The notes beneath the pieces were generated by a model. The model was given only the letters and a program-made list of their open reading frames with translations. It made no database searches and was not told the DNA's origin. From Chimaeribacter coloradensis (GTDB lineage: Bacteria; Pseudomonadota; Gammaproteobacteria; Enterobacterales; Enterobacteriaceae), in contig NZ_PJZH01000011.1 in the NCBI RefSeq assembly GCF_002858715.1, positions 1 to 64,000 of the forward strand: a stretch of 64,000 nt of DNA. The letters are read 5' to 3'. Position numbers and translations under genes: made by a program. Numbering within the stretch: position 1 is the stretch's first letter; each line of letters opens with the position of its first letter. This document shows, in pieces, positions 18,309-26,791 of the stretch.

Positions 18309-18836
18309 ATGCACCTGACAACCCCGCGGCTCAGCCTGCACACCATGACGGAAGCGGACTGGCCGCTGTTCCTGCAACTGCAGCAGGACCCGCGTGTGAT
18401 GGCCTTTGTGGCTGACCCGCGCAGTGAAGAGACCATCCGTGCGCATTTTGAGGCGCGGCTGCCCGCCTGGGACAAAACCAGCCACCACTGGCTTTGCCTG
18501 GTGATCCGGGAAAAAACCACCGGCGCGGCGCTGGGCGTCACCGGCTTTCTGCCGGAGTGGGAACCTTTCCGGCAGGCGGAGATGGGCTACATGATGCTGC
18601 CGGAGGCGCAGGGGCAGGGCTATGCCAGCGAGGCGCTGGCCGCCGTGTGCGAGTTTGCGTTTGATACCTGCGGCTTCCACCGGCTGAAAGCGCTGGTGGT
18701 GGAAGGCAACCGGGCATCACGCCGGGTGCTGGAGAAGTGCGGGTTTGAGTGGGAAGGCACCCTGAAGGACAACTACCAGCTGGCCGGGGAGTGGGAGAGC
18801 GACTGGCTGCTGGCGCGCGTTAACCGTCCGGTGTGA
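18309..18836 (+). CDS. GNAT family N-acetyltransferase (RimJ/RimL-like)
   Basis: A 175-residue acetyltransferase of the Acetyltransf_3 type. It opens with LTTPRLSLHTMTEADWPLFL and has a clear acetyl-CoA loop (EAQGQGYASEAL, about 97-108), then FDTCGFHRLKALVVEGNRASRRVLEKCGF, the typical RimJ-like end. ATG 18309 is spaced six bases from GAGGAG; the ATG at 18303 abuts it. It is divergent from the ybiU-type gene and precedes alaC. The substrate (ribosomal protein N-terminus, antibiotic or other amine) cannot be told. Confidence 0.85.
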   Translation: MHLTTPRLSLHTMTEADWPLFLQLQQDPRVMAFVADPRSEETIRAHFEARLPAWDKTSHHWLCLVIREKTTGAALGVTGFLPEWEPFRQAEMGYMMLPEAQGQGYASEALAAVCEFAFDTCGFHRLKALVVEGNRASRRVLEKCGFEWEGTLKDNYQLAGEWESDWLLARVNRPV

Positions 18837-19042
18837 CCGCTTTTTCCCGCCAAAAAACGGGGCCAATGGCGCAATACATCAAAAAATTTCGATAAAAAAT
18901 TTTTATAGATAAGTGACGTAAATGTAAGAAATAAGTTGCGATTTGCTCGACAGGCGATTTTTGTTGCGATAGGGTCAATTTCCGGCCGCCATGCGGCCGA
19001 CGTCGCTCGGACGGTCCGGGCGCTAACGTAAAAGAGGACATC

Positions 19043-20275
19043 ATGGCTGAACCCCGTGCATTACGCCGTTTTACCCGCATTGAACGCCTTCCCCCCTACG
19101 TATTCAACATCACGGCCGAGCTGAAAATGGCGGCCCGCCGCCGCGGTGAGGACATCATCGACTTCAGCATGGGCAACCCTGACGGCCCCACGCCGCCGCA
19201 CATTGTGGAGAAGCTCTGCACCGTGGCCCAGCGTGAGGACACCCACGGCTACTCCACGTCCCGCGGCATCCCACGCCTGCGCCGCGCCATCTCCCGCTGG
19301 TACGCCGACCGCTACCAGGTGGAGATTGACCCGGAAAGCGAGGCGATCGTCACCATCGGCTCCAAAGAGGGGCTGGCGCACCTGATGCTGGCCACCCTTG
19401 ACCACGGCGACACCGTGCTGGTGCCGAACCCCAGCTACCCGATCCATATCTACGGCGCGGTGATTGCCGGGGCGCAGGTGCGTTCCGTGCCGCTGGCCGA
19501 GGGCGTCGACTTCTTCGGCGAGCTGGAAAAGGCGATCCGCGAGTCGATCCCGCGGCCGAAGATGATGATCCTGGGCTTCCCCTCCAACCCCACCGCGCAG
19601 TGCGTGGAGCTTGATTTCTTTGAGCGGGTGGTCGCGCTGGCGAAGCAGTATGACGTGCTGGTGGTGCATGACCTCGCCTATGCCGACATCGTCTACGACG
19701 GCTGGAAAGCGCCGTCCATCATGCAGGTGCCGGGGGCGAAAGAGATCGCTGTGGAGTTTTTCACCCTCTCCAAAAGCTACAACATGGCGGGCTGGCGCAT
19801 CGGCTTTATGGTCGGCAACCCGGAGCTGGTCAGCGCGCTGGCGCGCATCAAAAGCTACCACGACTACGGCACCTTCACGCCGTTGCAGGTAGCGGCGATC
19901 GCGGCGCTGGAAGGGGATCAGCAGTGCGTGCGTGACATCGCCGAACAGTACCGGCAGCGGCGCAATGTGCTGGTGAAGGGGCTGCATGAGGCGGGCTGGA
20001 TGGTCGAGAACCCGAAAGCCTCGATGTATGTCTGGGCGAAAATCCCCGACGCCTATGCCCACCTGGGGTCACTGGAGTTTGCCAAAAAACTGCTGGCTGA
20101 CGCGAAAGTCTGCGTCTCGCCCGGTATCGGCTTCGGCGACTACGGCGACACCCATGTGCGCTTTGCGCTGATCGAGAATCAGGACCGCATCCGCCAGGCG
20201 GTGCGCGGCATCAAAGGGATGTTCCGGGCCGACGGCCTGCTCAGCACGGCCAAAAGCAGCGACACCGCAAACTGA
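19043..20275 (+). CDS. alaC: Glutamate-pyruvate aminotransferase AlaC
   Basis: PLP-dependent alanine aminotransferase making L-alanine from pyruvate and glutamate. The 410-residue product (E. coli 412) shows fold-type I motifs: MGNPDGPTPPHI, NPSYPIHIYGAV, GFPSNPTAQC, and the Schiff-base Lys in TLSKSYNMAGWRIGF (about Lys240). The carboxylate-binding Arg is in DTHVRFALIEN. In E. coli, alaC also neighbours ypdK and ypdA, so this block is conserved. A hairpin with a GC-rich stem (GGCCGC/GCGGCC near 18985-19000) lies in its leader. Adjacency to a pyruvate-sensing system is metabolically sensible. Confidence 0.96.
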   Translation: MAEPRALRRFTRIERLPPYVFNITAELKMAARRRGEDIIDFSMGNPDGPTPPHIVEKLCTVAQREDTHGYSTSRGIPRLRRAISRWYADRYQVEIDPESEAIVTIGSKEGLAHLMLATLDHGDTVLVPNPSYPIHIYGAVIAGAQVRSVPLAEGVDFFGELEKAIRESIPRPKMMILGFPSNPTAQCVELDFFERVVALAKQYDVLVVHDLAYADIVYDGWKAPSIMQVPGAKEIAVEFFTLSKSYNMAGWRIGFMVGNPELVSALARIKSYHDYGTFTPLQVAAIAALEGDQQCVRDIAEQYRQRRNVLVKGLHEAGWMVENPKASMYVWAKIPDAYAHLGSLEFAKKLLADAKVCVSPGIGFGDYGDTHVRFALIENQDRIRQAVRGIKGMFRADGLLSTAKSSDTAN

Positions 20276-20289
20276 CCGTACAGGCAATG

Positions 20290-20315
20290 AAAAAGGGCGC
20301 ATCCGCGCCCTTTTT
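20290..20315 (+). terminator. Intrinsic terminator of alaC
   Basis: The stem AGGGCGC/GCGCCCT with an ATCC loop is flanked by A and T runs, so it may also end transcripts coming from ypdK on the other strand. Confidence 0.92.
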
Positions 20316-20346
20316 GTTGGGTGGCATCTGGGGCAGGGCGGCGGTG

Positions 20347-20421
20347 CTACGCCACCAGCAGGGCAAACACGCCCAGCCAGACCACCACCATCAATGACAC
20401 ACCCATCATTCCATATTTCAT
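20347..20421 (-). CDS. ypdK: YpdK-type tiny membrane protein
   Basis: A 24-residue product starting MKYGMMGVSLMVVVWLGVFA and ending in LLVA. It closely resembles E. coli YpdK (23 residues), which also lies beside alaC. Almost the whole peptide is one transmembrane helix. The Shine-Dalgarno is modest (AGG, 11 nt upstream). It converges on alaC across the shared terminator. The function of YpdK is unknown. Confidence 0.8.
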   Translation of the reverse strand: MKYGMMGVSLMVVVWLGVFALLVA

Positions 20422-20494
20422 TGCGTGATACCTGAAAAGGCCTGCCTTCAGCCGTGCGCCGGGCCACGCCGGGGCGCGCATCCGGCTGCCGGGA

Positions 20495-20575
20495 TTAAAA
20501 CAGGGAGAAGACGACGACCCAGAACAGAATACAAAATGTAAAAACGCCAAGCCAGGTTATGCGGCGGCTCATCAT
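20495..20575 (-). CDS. Second tiny single-helix membrane protein
   Basis: A 26-codon ORF, MMSRRITWLGVFTFCILFWV followed by VVFSLF. It has a positively charged N-terminus and then one hydrophobic helix, the classic layout of small inner-membrane proteins. GAGG lies seven bases upstream of the first ATG. It is 73 bp upstream of ypdK on the same strand, so the two could share a transcript. I do not recognise a named homologue. Its size limits certainty. Confidence 0.55.
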   Translation of the reverse strand: MMSRRITWLGVFTFCILFWVVVFSLF

Positions 20576-21300
20576 AGTGGTTGCCTCGCTGAGAGCGGAT
20601 AACCCCGATATCGGCCCCGGCGGGTAAAACTTTAGCCATCAGCGGGCAAAATTTACTGCCATTCCCTCTTTTCTGGTTAACCTGCCGCTTAAGCCCAGTT
20701 TTATATATAGAAAAAATATAATTGTAGTTGTGACTTATAAGATGATTTAATACTTTTAACATTTGAGTTAAGTATTGGCGCCTTGTAATGTAAACAATTG
20801 CCGGGTCAGGCAGGGTAGTGCTGTGTTAAAAGTATAATGAATTTTAATTAAAACTAACGCAGCGAGTCGGTATAAAATAGGGGAGTTAGTGGTGAGGCGC
20901 TGCCCGGGAGCACCATTTCCTGAGGGTTTATGGCAGAGTCAGTCGCATTTGCTGAAATCATGATGAAATTTTTTAATCCTTGTTCTGCTGATGGCGCACC
21001 CGTTGCGGTGCCGGCAGGCAAAATGTCCAGTTTCTGTTTACGCTTATAAGGTTACCGCTCCGGTTTCATTGATTGGCGGTATGTTTTGATAAGTGTTAAC
21101 ACTTCACCATGGAAAGGCATCAATCAGTGAGGCAGTACCGAATGAAGGCAGCATCACCGATAAAATCAATAGCCGGGCAGCAGCCCTGAAAAAATTGATA
21201 ACGTGTGGTCGCTGATTAGGGTAGCAATGTCAACACTACAGTCACCGGGCAGGTTTACCTGAGGTTATTACCGCGTGGCACTTTTTTATGAGTGAGGTAC
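20576..21300. other. AT-richer, almost gene-free interval
   Basis: About 725 bp of markedly lower GC than the surroundings. A possible promoter TTAAAA-17 bp-TATAAA occurs at 20848-20876 on the plus strand. A 39-codon ORF follows at 20930-21049 with GAGGG very close to its ATG; I do not trust it as a gene. No RNA gene or insertion-sequence end is recognisable. It may be the decayed remains of an exchange event. Confidence 0.4.
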
Positions 21301-21489
21301 ATGAATAATTTTTACTTCATCTGTCAGCATTGTGGGGGTGAAGATTTTGAGTCTTTGGACCGATCTGAAGTTACCGTTACATCTCCGGTTTATAGGTGTT
21401 GTGACTGCGGTCACCGAGTGAATCAAGAGGATATCCATAGGTTTCATTATCTTATCAAAGATGAAAGTATTAGCTGGCTGGCTGAATAG
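21301..21489 (+). CDS. Small zinc-ribbon-like hypothetical protein
   Basis: A 62-residue product with two Cys pairs, FICQHCGGEDF (CxxC) and YRCCDCGHRV (CxxC), separated by about 20 residues, the pattern of a minimal zinc ribbon. The remainder is acidic and ends SISWLAE. ATG 21301 has GAGG four bases upstream; an overlapping six-codon frame (ATG 21288) ends across this start and could couple translation. Similar small Cys-rich proteins occur in prophage and accessory regions of enterobacteria. Codon use is AT-richer than its neighbours, suggesting acquired DNA. Function unknown. Confidence 0.5.
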   Translation: MNNFYFICQHCGGEDFESLDRSEVTVTSPVYRCCDCGHRVNQEDIHRFHYLIKDESISWLAE

Positions 21490-21833
21490 CTGTGCCGATC
21501 GGTAAAAAGCCGGGTGTGTTATCCTATGTATTCACTATTCAAGGGCCCCATTTCTTTTCTCCGGTTATTTTCTGCTTTTTTCACGTCATTGTAATCTCCT
21601 TTACCTTATTGAGGGTTATCTGAAGGGTCTGCCTTCCCTGTATAGCCCTCAAAACATTCCTCCGCATTCCCGCTTACCGTCACCGTGATATGCATTTCCC
21701 TCAGGGCTAATAATAATCCTTAGTTATTTTAAGGATGATTAATGCCTGGGTAAAATTCTTATTTCCAACGCCGCGATTAACGGGGAAATAACAGTGTTTA
21801 TTACCGGATTGATCGCTGGAATTAAAATAATCA

Positions 21834-21916
21834 ATTAAAAAAAGCGGCAGGTAAACCGGTTGAAAATAACCGGCGTATTAAAAAAAGCGGAATAAAATTT
21901 AAATGGAACCGGTTCC
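21834..21916. promoter_or_regulatory. Orphan operator-like cluster (AACCGGTT palindromes and direct repeats)
   Basis: Two copies of ATTAAAAAAAGCGG (21834-21847 and 21877-21890) alternate with two AACCGGTT palindromes (21854-21861 and 21907-21914). The second palindrome extends to GGAACCGGTTCC (21905-21916). The palindromes are 53 bp apart, about five helical turns. Central-CG palindromes of this kind are typical LacI/GalR-family operators. No regulator or target gene adjoins. Confidence 0.4.
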
Positions 21917-22006
21917 TATGGCTGGCTTTCAGGCAAATAGCGTGCAATTAAGCAGGCAAAAGCGAAAAGGAATAGGGATAAGCCGGAGAATCAGGGGGGT
22001 AGCAAC

Positions 22007-22038
22007 AGGCCGGCCCCAACAGGAACCGGCCTCTTTTT
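22007..22038 (+). terminator. Intrinsic terminator with no assigned gene
   Basis: AGGCCGG/CCGGCCT forms a hairpin with a 12-nt loop followed by CTTTTT on the plus strand. The nearest plus-strand gene ends 518 bp upstream, so this may end a small RNA or a long 3' region. Confidence 0.65.
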
Positions 22039-22102
22039 ACCCTTTGCAGAGCAGACCGGTCAGCGGTGACCGGGGTTTGTAAACGTTTTCTACTCTGAAA
22101 CC

Positions 22103-22128
22103 GGGTACCGGGGCGCTGCCCGGTACCC
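22103..22128 (-). terminator. Hairpin after the chemoreceptor gene
   Basis: Perfect 10-bp stem GGGTACCGGG/CCCGGTACCC with a 6-nt loop, 10 bp beyond the stop codon. It is followed on the minus strand only by GGTTTCAG, so termination efficiency is uncertain. Confidence 0.5.
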
Positions 22129-22137
22129 CGGCATACA

Positions 22138-23694
22138 TCAGGCGGCCGACGTTTTGAATACTGAAACGGTCTTCGCCAGGTGGTCAGCCTGCTCCTCCAG
22201 AGAGACCGCAGCGGCCGCGGCCTGCTCAACCAGCGCGGCGTTTTGCTGGGTGACTTCATCCATCTGCGCCACCGCAATGCTGACATGCTCAATGCCATTG
22301 GCTTGTTCATCAGAAGCGGTGGAGATCTCGCCCATGATGTCCGAGACGCGGCGGATCGCGCTGACGATTTCCCCCATGGTGGTCCCGGCGTCTGCTACCA
22401 GCGCTGAGCCCTGGGTGACGCGGCTGTTTGAGGCACCGATCAGCTGTTTGATCTCTTTGGCGGCATTGGCGCTGCGTTGCGCCAGTGCCCGCACCTCGCT
22501 GGCGACCACGGCAAACCCGCGGCCCTGCTCACCGGCCCGCGCCGCTTCTACCGCCGCGTTCAGCGCCAGGATGTTGGTCTGGAAGGCGATGCTTTCAATG
22601 GTGCCGATAATATCCACCACATGCTTCGAGCTTTCCGCAATCGCGGACATGGTGCTCACCACCTGTTCCACCACCTCGCCGCCCCGCATCGCCACCTGGG
22701 AGGCATCCGTTGCCAGCGAGCTGGCGTGCTGGGCATTGGCGGTGTTCTGGCGCACTGTGGCCGTGAGCTGCTCCATGCTGGCGGAAGTCTCTTCAAGCGA
22801 GGCCGCCTGCTGCTCGGTACGGCTGGAGAGGTCAGTATTCCCGGACGACACCTCCTGGGCAGCGTTATCAATCAGCGATGCCGCTGACTGGATATCCGTG
22901 ACCACCCGGATCAGTTGCGACTGCATGGTCGCCAGAGCATCCAGCAAGAGGCCGGTTTCATCTTTAGAATCGGTTACCAGCGTTGAGGTGAGGTCGCCTT
23001 TGGCGATCGCCTGCGCGGCGGCCACGGCCCGCTGCAACGGGGCGGTGATGGCACGGGCCAGCAGGTAACCCAGCGTAACGGCGATGCCCAGGCCGAACAG
23101 CGCCCCCAGCCACAGAGTCAGGGTGGTGTTGGTGCGGGTGGCCTGCACTGCCAGCCGGCGCCCCTCCAGCAGTGACTGCTCCTCACCAGAGACAGCGGCA
23201 ATCACCGCGCGCATGGCGTCCATTTGCGCTTTACCGGTATTGGCCCGGAACGCGGCGAGAAACGCCTCCGGCGTCATGGCCCCGGTGGCCTGCGCGCGCC
23301 GGTTATCCAGCAATGCCTGAGCAAAGGTGGTGGTCCACTGCTGCTCCTGTTGCAGCAACTGGTTCAGGCGGGTCTGCTGGGCCGGGTTATCGGAGGTCAG
23401 CGCTTTCGCTTTATTGAGGTGTTCGGTAAAGGCGGCCTGGCCCGTGGTATAGGGCTCCAGCATCGCCTCATCCCCGCTGAGCGCAAAGCCCCGCAGGCCG
23501 GTTTCCATATTGACCAGGCTCTCCACCAGCGCCCGGCCTTCGTCGATCACCTGGTAGGTATGCACGTTCCAGTCATTGGCGCTGACAATCCGCGAGAAGT
23601 TCAGGTAAAACGAGGCGCAGATGATGATAAGCACCGCGACCACGGCACCAAAGGCGGCGATAAATTTTTGACGGATACTAAAATTCTTAAGCAT
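22138..23694 (-). CDS. Methyl-accepting chemotaxis protein with CHASE3 sensor domain
   Basis: A 518-residue chemoreceptor. Layout: TM1 (about 9-32), a helical periplasmic CHASE3-type domain (about 38-185, [23 protein letters not shown]), TM2 (about 190-212), a HAMP domain (about 213-265) and the signalling hairpin, with the invariant tip [20 protein letters not shown] and [15 protein letters not shown]. Methylation-helix glutamines and glutamates ([21 protein letters not shown]) are present. There is no C-terminal NWETF-type pentapeptide, so CheR/CheB recruitment would depend on other receptors. The ligand is unknown. A sigma-28 promoter lies upstream, tying it to the flagellar regulon. Confidence 0.95.
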   Translation of the reverse strand: MLKNFSIRQKFIAAFGAVVAVLIIICASFYLNFSRIVSANDWNVHTYQVIDEGRALVESLVNMETGLRGFALSGDEAMLEPYTTGQAAFTEHLNKAKALTSDNPAQQTRLNQLLQQEQQWTTTFAQALLDNRRAQATGAMTPEAFLAAFRANTGKAQMDAMRAVIAAVSGEEQSLLEGRRLAVQATRTNTTLTLWLGALFGLGIAVTLGYLLARAITAPLQRAVAAAQAIAKGDLTSTLVTDSKDETGLLLDALATMQSQLIRVVTDIQSAASLIDNAAQEVSSGNTDLSSRTEQQAASLEETSASMEQLTATVRQNTANAQHASSLATDASQVAMRGGEVVEQVVSTMSAIAESSKHVVDIIGTIESIAFQTNILALNAAVEAARAGEQGRGFAVVASEVRALAQRSANAAKEIKQLIGASNSRVTQGSALVADAGTTMGEIVSAIRRVSDIMGEISTASDEQANGIEHVSIAVAQMDEVTQQNAALVEQAAAAAVSLEEQADHLAKTVSVFKTSAA

Positions 23695-23756
23695 GAGGCA
23701 TTAATCCACGCGTTAACGTTTGTTGAGCGGAATGATGTGTAAAAAAGGCAGGAAAC

Positions 23757-23783
23757 AAATCGGCCGCGGGCGGCAATCCTTTA
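23757..23783 (-). promoter_or_regulatory. Sigma-28 (FliA) promoter of the chemoreceptor gene
   Basis: On the minus strand TAAA (23780-23783), exactly 15 bp, then GCCGATTT (23757-23764). The FliA consensus is TAAA-N15-GCCGATAA, so 10 of 12 fixed positions match. It lies about 62 bp upstream of the start codon. Late flagellar and chemotaxis genes use this class of promoter. Confidence 0.8.
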
Positions 23784-24103
23784 GCGTCAGGAGAGGGTTT
23801 CATGGCGCAGTGGCCCTTTTTTCCGCGGAAATAGCGCGAAATGCTAAAGAAGGAGGGCAGGCACGGCCTGTACGCACCGGCAGAGCATAGGCAGGCTCCT
23901 GCCGCCAGTGAGGGGAAAAAATGGGGCTACAGGGCGCTCAGCCGCAACAGGGCAGGCAATCGGCAGCTGCAGCGGCGGGGTTGGCGTCACCCAGCTTAAG
24001 GTGCGCAATAGGTTATACGTTTTTCGTTGGGGCCAGAAACATGAAGCGGTCGGTGATACAGGAGATGATGCCGATAGAGCGGCGCTTTGCGGGAGGGAGG
24101 TGC
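23784..24103. other. Interval between chemoreceptor promoter and tRNA-Arg
   Basis: About 320 bp with no supported gene. It is the 3' flank of tRNA-Arg(CCT), which in E. coli is the integration site of a prophage. No integrase gene and no duplicated tRNA 3' end are visible here, so the site appears unoccupied. Confidence 0.45.
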
Positions 24104-24178
24104 TGGTGTCCCCTGCAGGAATCGAACCTGCAACTAGCCCTTAGGAGGGGCTCGTTATATCCATTTAACTAAGGGGAC
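24104..24178 (-). tRNA. argW: tRNA-Arg (anticodon CCT)
   Basis: A 75-nt tRNA on the minus strand with encoded CCA, starting GTCCCCTTAGTTAAATGG. The anticodon stem-loop CCCCTCCTAAGGGC carries CCT, decoding AGG. It is nearly identical to E. coli argW and lies beside yfdC as in E. coli. The gene is a known phage attachment site in E. coli. Confidence 0.96.
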
Positions 24179-24208
24179 AACCGGACGGCGTGCTGCCGTC
24201 CGCCGGGC

Positions 24209-24236
24209 ATTATACCCATTTTTGTTCTGAGAATAA
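24209..24236 (-). promoter_or_regulatory. Promoter of tRNA-Arg
   Basis: A perfect -10 TATAAT (24209-24214, minus strand) with a weak -35 TTATTC (24231-24236) at 16 bp. It lies about 30 bp upstream of the tRNA. A GC-rich inverted repeat (GGACGG/CCGTCC) sits between them. Confidence 0.6.
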
Positions 24237-24291
24237 GCGCTTTACTGACCGTTTGCCTATTCCGTCGCCAATCGGTGGCGACGGGGGCGGC

Positions 24292-25212
24292 TCAGCGGTC
24301 ATCGCGCGCCTGTTTGCGTTCGCCTTCGGCGCGGGCTTTGGCTTCGTTGCTCATGTCATTGCGGATCTGCGCGTGGCTGATCAGCGCGAAGATAAAGGTG
24401 CCGCCGATGATGTTGCCCAGCAGTGTCGGGAAGGCGAACGGGTAGAAAAATTCCTGCCACGGGATCACGCCCGCAAACACCAGGTAGAGGATCTCCACCG
24501 AGCCGACCACGATGTGCGTCAGGTCGCCGATGCCCACCAGATAGGTCATGATCACAATGACCCACAGCTTGGCCGCCCCGGCCGAGGGGAACATCCAGAC
24601 CATGGTCGCGATCAGCCAGCCGGAGATAATGCCGTTGGCGAACATCTCGGTCGGGGTGTTTTTCATGATCTCTTCGCTGATGCTGATAAAGGCCTGGCGC
24701 ACCGGCTCATCAAAAATCGGCATCACTAAGAAGGCGAGGGCGGCACAGGCCGCGCCCAGCACGTTGCCGAGCAGCACCCAGCCCCAGAGCCGGAACAGCA
24801 GGCCGATATTTTTCAACGTGAGTTTATGCATCACCGGCAGCACGGCGGTGACGGTGTTCTCGGTGAAAAGCTGCTGGCGCGCCATGATGACGATGATAAA
24901 CCCCACGGTGTAGCCGAGGTTCTCCAGAAAGAAGCGCGCCGGGGTGTCGGGCAGGTGGGCGTGCAGAATCCCTTTCGCCATCAGCGACGCGCCAATCGAC
25001 AGCCCGGCGGCAATGGCGGACCAGAGCAGTGCCATGCCGTCACGCTCCAGCTCCTTCTCCCCCTCCATGCGGATCTGCTCATGCACCGCCGCCGCGCGGG
25101 AGGGGAGTTTCTCCTCATCCACTTCAATGTCGGTGCCCTGGTCGCTCTCTTTGCTGTCGACTTCGTGTTCGTCGTTGTCCTGTGGACGTTTTTTATCCGT
25201 TGGTTGCGTCAT
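24292..25212 (-). CDS. yfdC: YfdC, formate/nitrite transporter family protein
   Basis: A 306-residue inner-membrane protein like E. coli YfdC (310 residues), a divergent FNT member whose substrate is unknown. The first 55 residues are a highly charged, hydrophilic extension (DEHEVDSKESDQGTDIEVDE) not found in FocA or NirC. The channel core follows, with LFTENTVTAVLPVM as the Thr/Glu loop region and GIGDLTHIVVGSVEI containing the central His. It is adjacent to argW, as in E. coli, and divergent from the ccm operon across about 280 bp. Confidence 0.94.
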   Translation of the reverse strand: MTQPTDKKRPQDNDEHEVDSKESDQGTDIEVDEEKLPSRAAAVHEQIRMEGEKELERDGMALLWSAIAAGLSIGASLMAKGILHAHLPDTPARFFLENLGYTVGFIIVIMARQQLFTENTVTAVLPVMHKLTLKNIGLLFRLWGWVLLGNVLGAACAALAFLVMPIFDEPVRQAFISISEEIMKNTPTEMFANGIISGWLIATMVWMFPSAGAAKLWVIVIMTYLVGIGDLTHIVVGSVEILYLVFAGVIPWQEFFYPFAFPTLLGNIIGGTFIFALISHAQIRNDMSNEAKARAEGERKQARDDR

Positions 25213-25493
25213 TGTTATTTCCCAGTGTGGTGAACCATCAGCCAGAACGGCTAATGAAAAAGCAGGTGAAAACCCGCCACACTAAGCATAGAAGATTTCA
25301 CACTTTGCGCCGGGGTTGGCACAAACTGTTACGCCATATAAAAAGAAAAGTAACAGAATCTTAACGTTGAGGAAAAACGCACCATTATGCGGGTTAATGG
25401 CCGCGAAGCGGAATCAACGATAGGCAAACCCTGCCAAGGCATGCTGCGTGCGGCTTGCGGCTTATGTTATGATTCGCGCCCCCAAAGAAAAAG

Positions 25494-26132
25494 ATGAGTT
25501 TCCCGATGCTGGAAGCCTTGCGGCTGAGCTGCGTCCGCGACGAGCGGGTGCTGTTCAGTGACTTAAATTTTAACATTACGCCAGGCGAAATTGTCCAGGT
25601 AGAAGGGCAGAATGGCGCGGGCAAAACCTCCCTGCTGCGTATCCTGGCCGGGCTGGCACAGCCGGAGAGCGGTCAAGTGCGCTGGCAAGGCGAGGCGATT
25701 GGCCGGGCGCGTGACGCCTTCCACCGCCAGTTACTGTTTCTGGGCCACCAGGCGGGCGTAAAAGCGCTGCTGACGCCGTTTGAGAACCTGGCCTTTTATC
25801 AGTCGGTAATGGGTAAACCGGATTACGACGCCATCTGGCAGGCGCTGGCGCAGGTCGGCCTGCTGGGGTATGAAGAGGTGCCGGTGGGGCAGCTCTCTGC
25901 CGGGCAGCAGCGGCGTGTGGCGCTGGCCCGCCTCTGGCTGAGCCGCGCCCTGCTCTGGGTGCTGGATGAACCGCTGACGGCGATTGACCAGCAGGGCGTG
26001 GAGTTACTGATGGCGCAGTTTGAGCAGCAGGCGGCGCGCGGCGGCATGGTGCTGCTGACCACCCATCAGCCGCTGCCTGCTGCCGGCCGTGCGGTGCGCC
26101 GCCTGCGCCTGACCCAGGGGGAGGCGGCCTGA
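25494..26132 (+). CDS. ccmA: Heme exporter ATP-binding protein CcmA
   Basis: ATPase subunit of the CcmAB(CD) complex that releases holo-CcmE during cytochrome c maturation, at the cytoplasmic face of the membrane. 212 residues. Walker A is [15 protein letters not shown] (about 38-52), the ABC signature is [16 protein letters not shown], Walker B is [13 protein letters not shown], and the switch His is in LLTTHQPLP. The start could also be the ATG at 25506 (MLEALRL), closer to E. coli. It is the first gene of the ccm operon and overlaps ccmB by one base. Confidence 0.95.
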   Translation: MSFPMLEALRLSCVRDERVLFSDLNFNITPGEIVQVEGQNGAGKTSLLRILAGLAQPESGQVRWQGEAIGRARDAFHRQLLFLGHQAGVKALLTPFENLAFYQSVMGKPDYDAIWQALAQVGLLGYEEVPVGQLSAGQQRRVALARLWLSRALLWVLDEPLTAIDQQGVELLMAQFEQQAARGGMVLLTTHQPLPAAGRAVRRLRLTQGEAA

Positions 26133-26791
26133 TGGTTGTGACCCTGATCCGCCGGGAGTTGAAAACCGCGTTCCGTAACCGGGCTGAGATCCTTAACCCG
26201 CTCTGGTTTTTCCTGATCGTGATTACGCTGTTCCCGCTGGGCATCGGCCCTGAGCCGCAGTTGCTGGCGCGCATCGCGCCCGGCGTGGTCTGGGTAGCGG
26301 CGCTGCTGGCGTCGCTGCTGTCGCTGGAGCGCCTGTTCCGGGATGACCTGCTGGACGGCTCGCTGGAACAGCTGTTGCTGCTGCCGTCCCCGCTGGCGGT
26401 CACGGTGGCGGGCAAAGTGTGCGCCCACTGGCTGGTGACCGGGCTGCCGCTGCTGCTGCTCTCGCCGCTGGTGGCGCTGCTGCTGTCGCTGGACTTCACC
26501 ACCTGGCGGGCGGTGGCGCTGACGCTGCTGCTCGGCACGCCGACCCTGAGCTTTATCGGCGCGATTGGCGCGGCGCTCACCGTCGGGCTGCGCAAGGGCG
26601 GGGTGCTGCTCAGCCTGCTGGTGCTGCCGCTGTCGATCCCGGTGCTGATTTTCGCCAGCGGCGCGATCCAGGCGGCGGCCAACGGCATGGCGATTGACGG
26701 CTATCTGGCGATCCTCGGCGCGATGCTGGCGGGCAGCCTGACGCTGGCCCCGTTCGCAGCCGCCGCGGCGCTGCGCATAAGTGTGCACTGA
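26132..26791 (+). CDS. ccmB: Heme exporter membrane protein CcmB
   Basis: Membrane subunit partnering CcmA. 219 residues with six predicted helices; it begins [20 protein letters not shown] and has the family block LFRDDLLDGSLEQLLLLP. The ATG shares one base with the ccmA stop codon (TGATG), indicating translational coupling. A 147-bp non-coding gap follows before ccmC, unlike the tight packing elsewhere in the operon. Confidence 0.95.
   Translation: MVVTLIRRELKTAFRNRAEILNPLWFFLIVITLFPLGIGPEPQLLARIAPGVVWVAALLASLLSLERLFRDDLLDGSLEQLLLLPSPLAVTVAGKVCAHWLVTGLPLLLLSPLVALLLSLDFTTWRAVALTLLLGTPTLSFIGAIGAALTVGLRKGGVLLSLLVLPLSIPVLIFASGAIQAAANGMAIDGYLAILGAMLAGSLTLAPFAAAAALRISVH

Noticed and set aside
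20930-21049. A 39-codon ORF (starting MAESVAFAEIMMKFF) behind a possible TTAAAA/TATAAA promoter
   Set aside because: The Shine-Dalgarno is too close to the ATG, there is no recognisable motif, and the length is compatible with chance.
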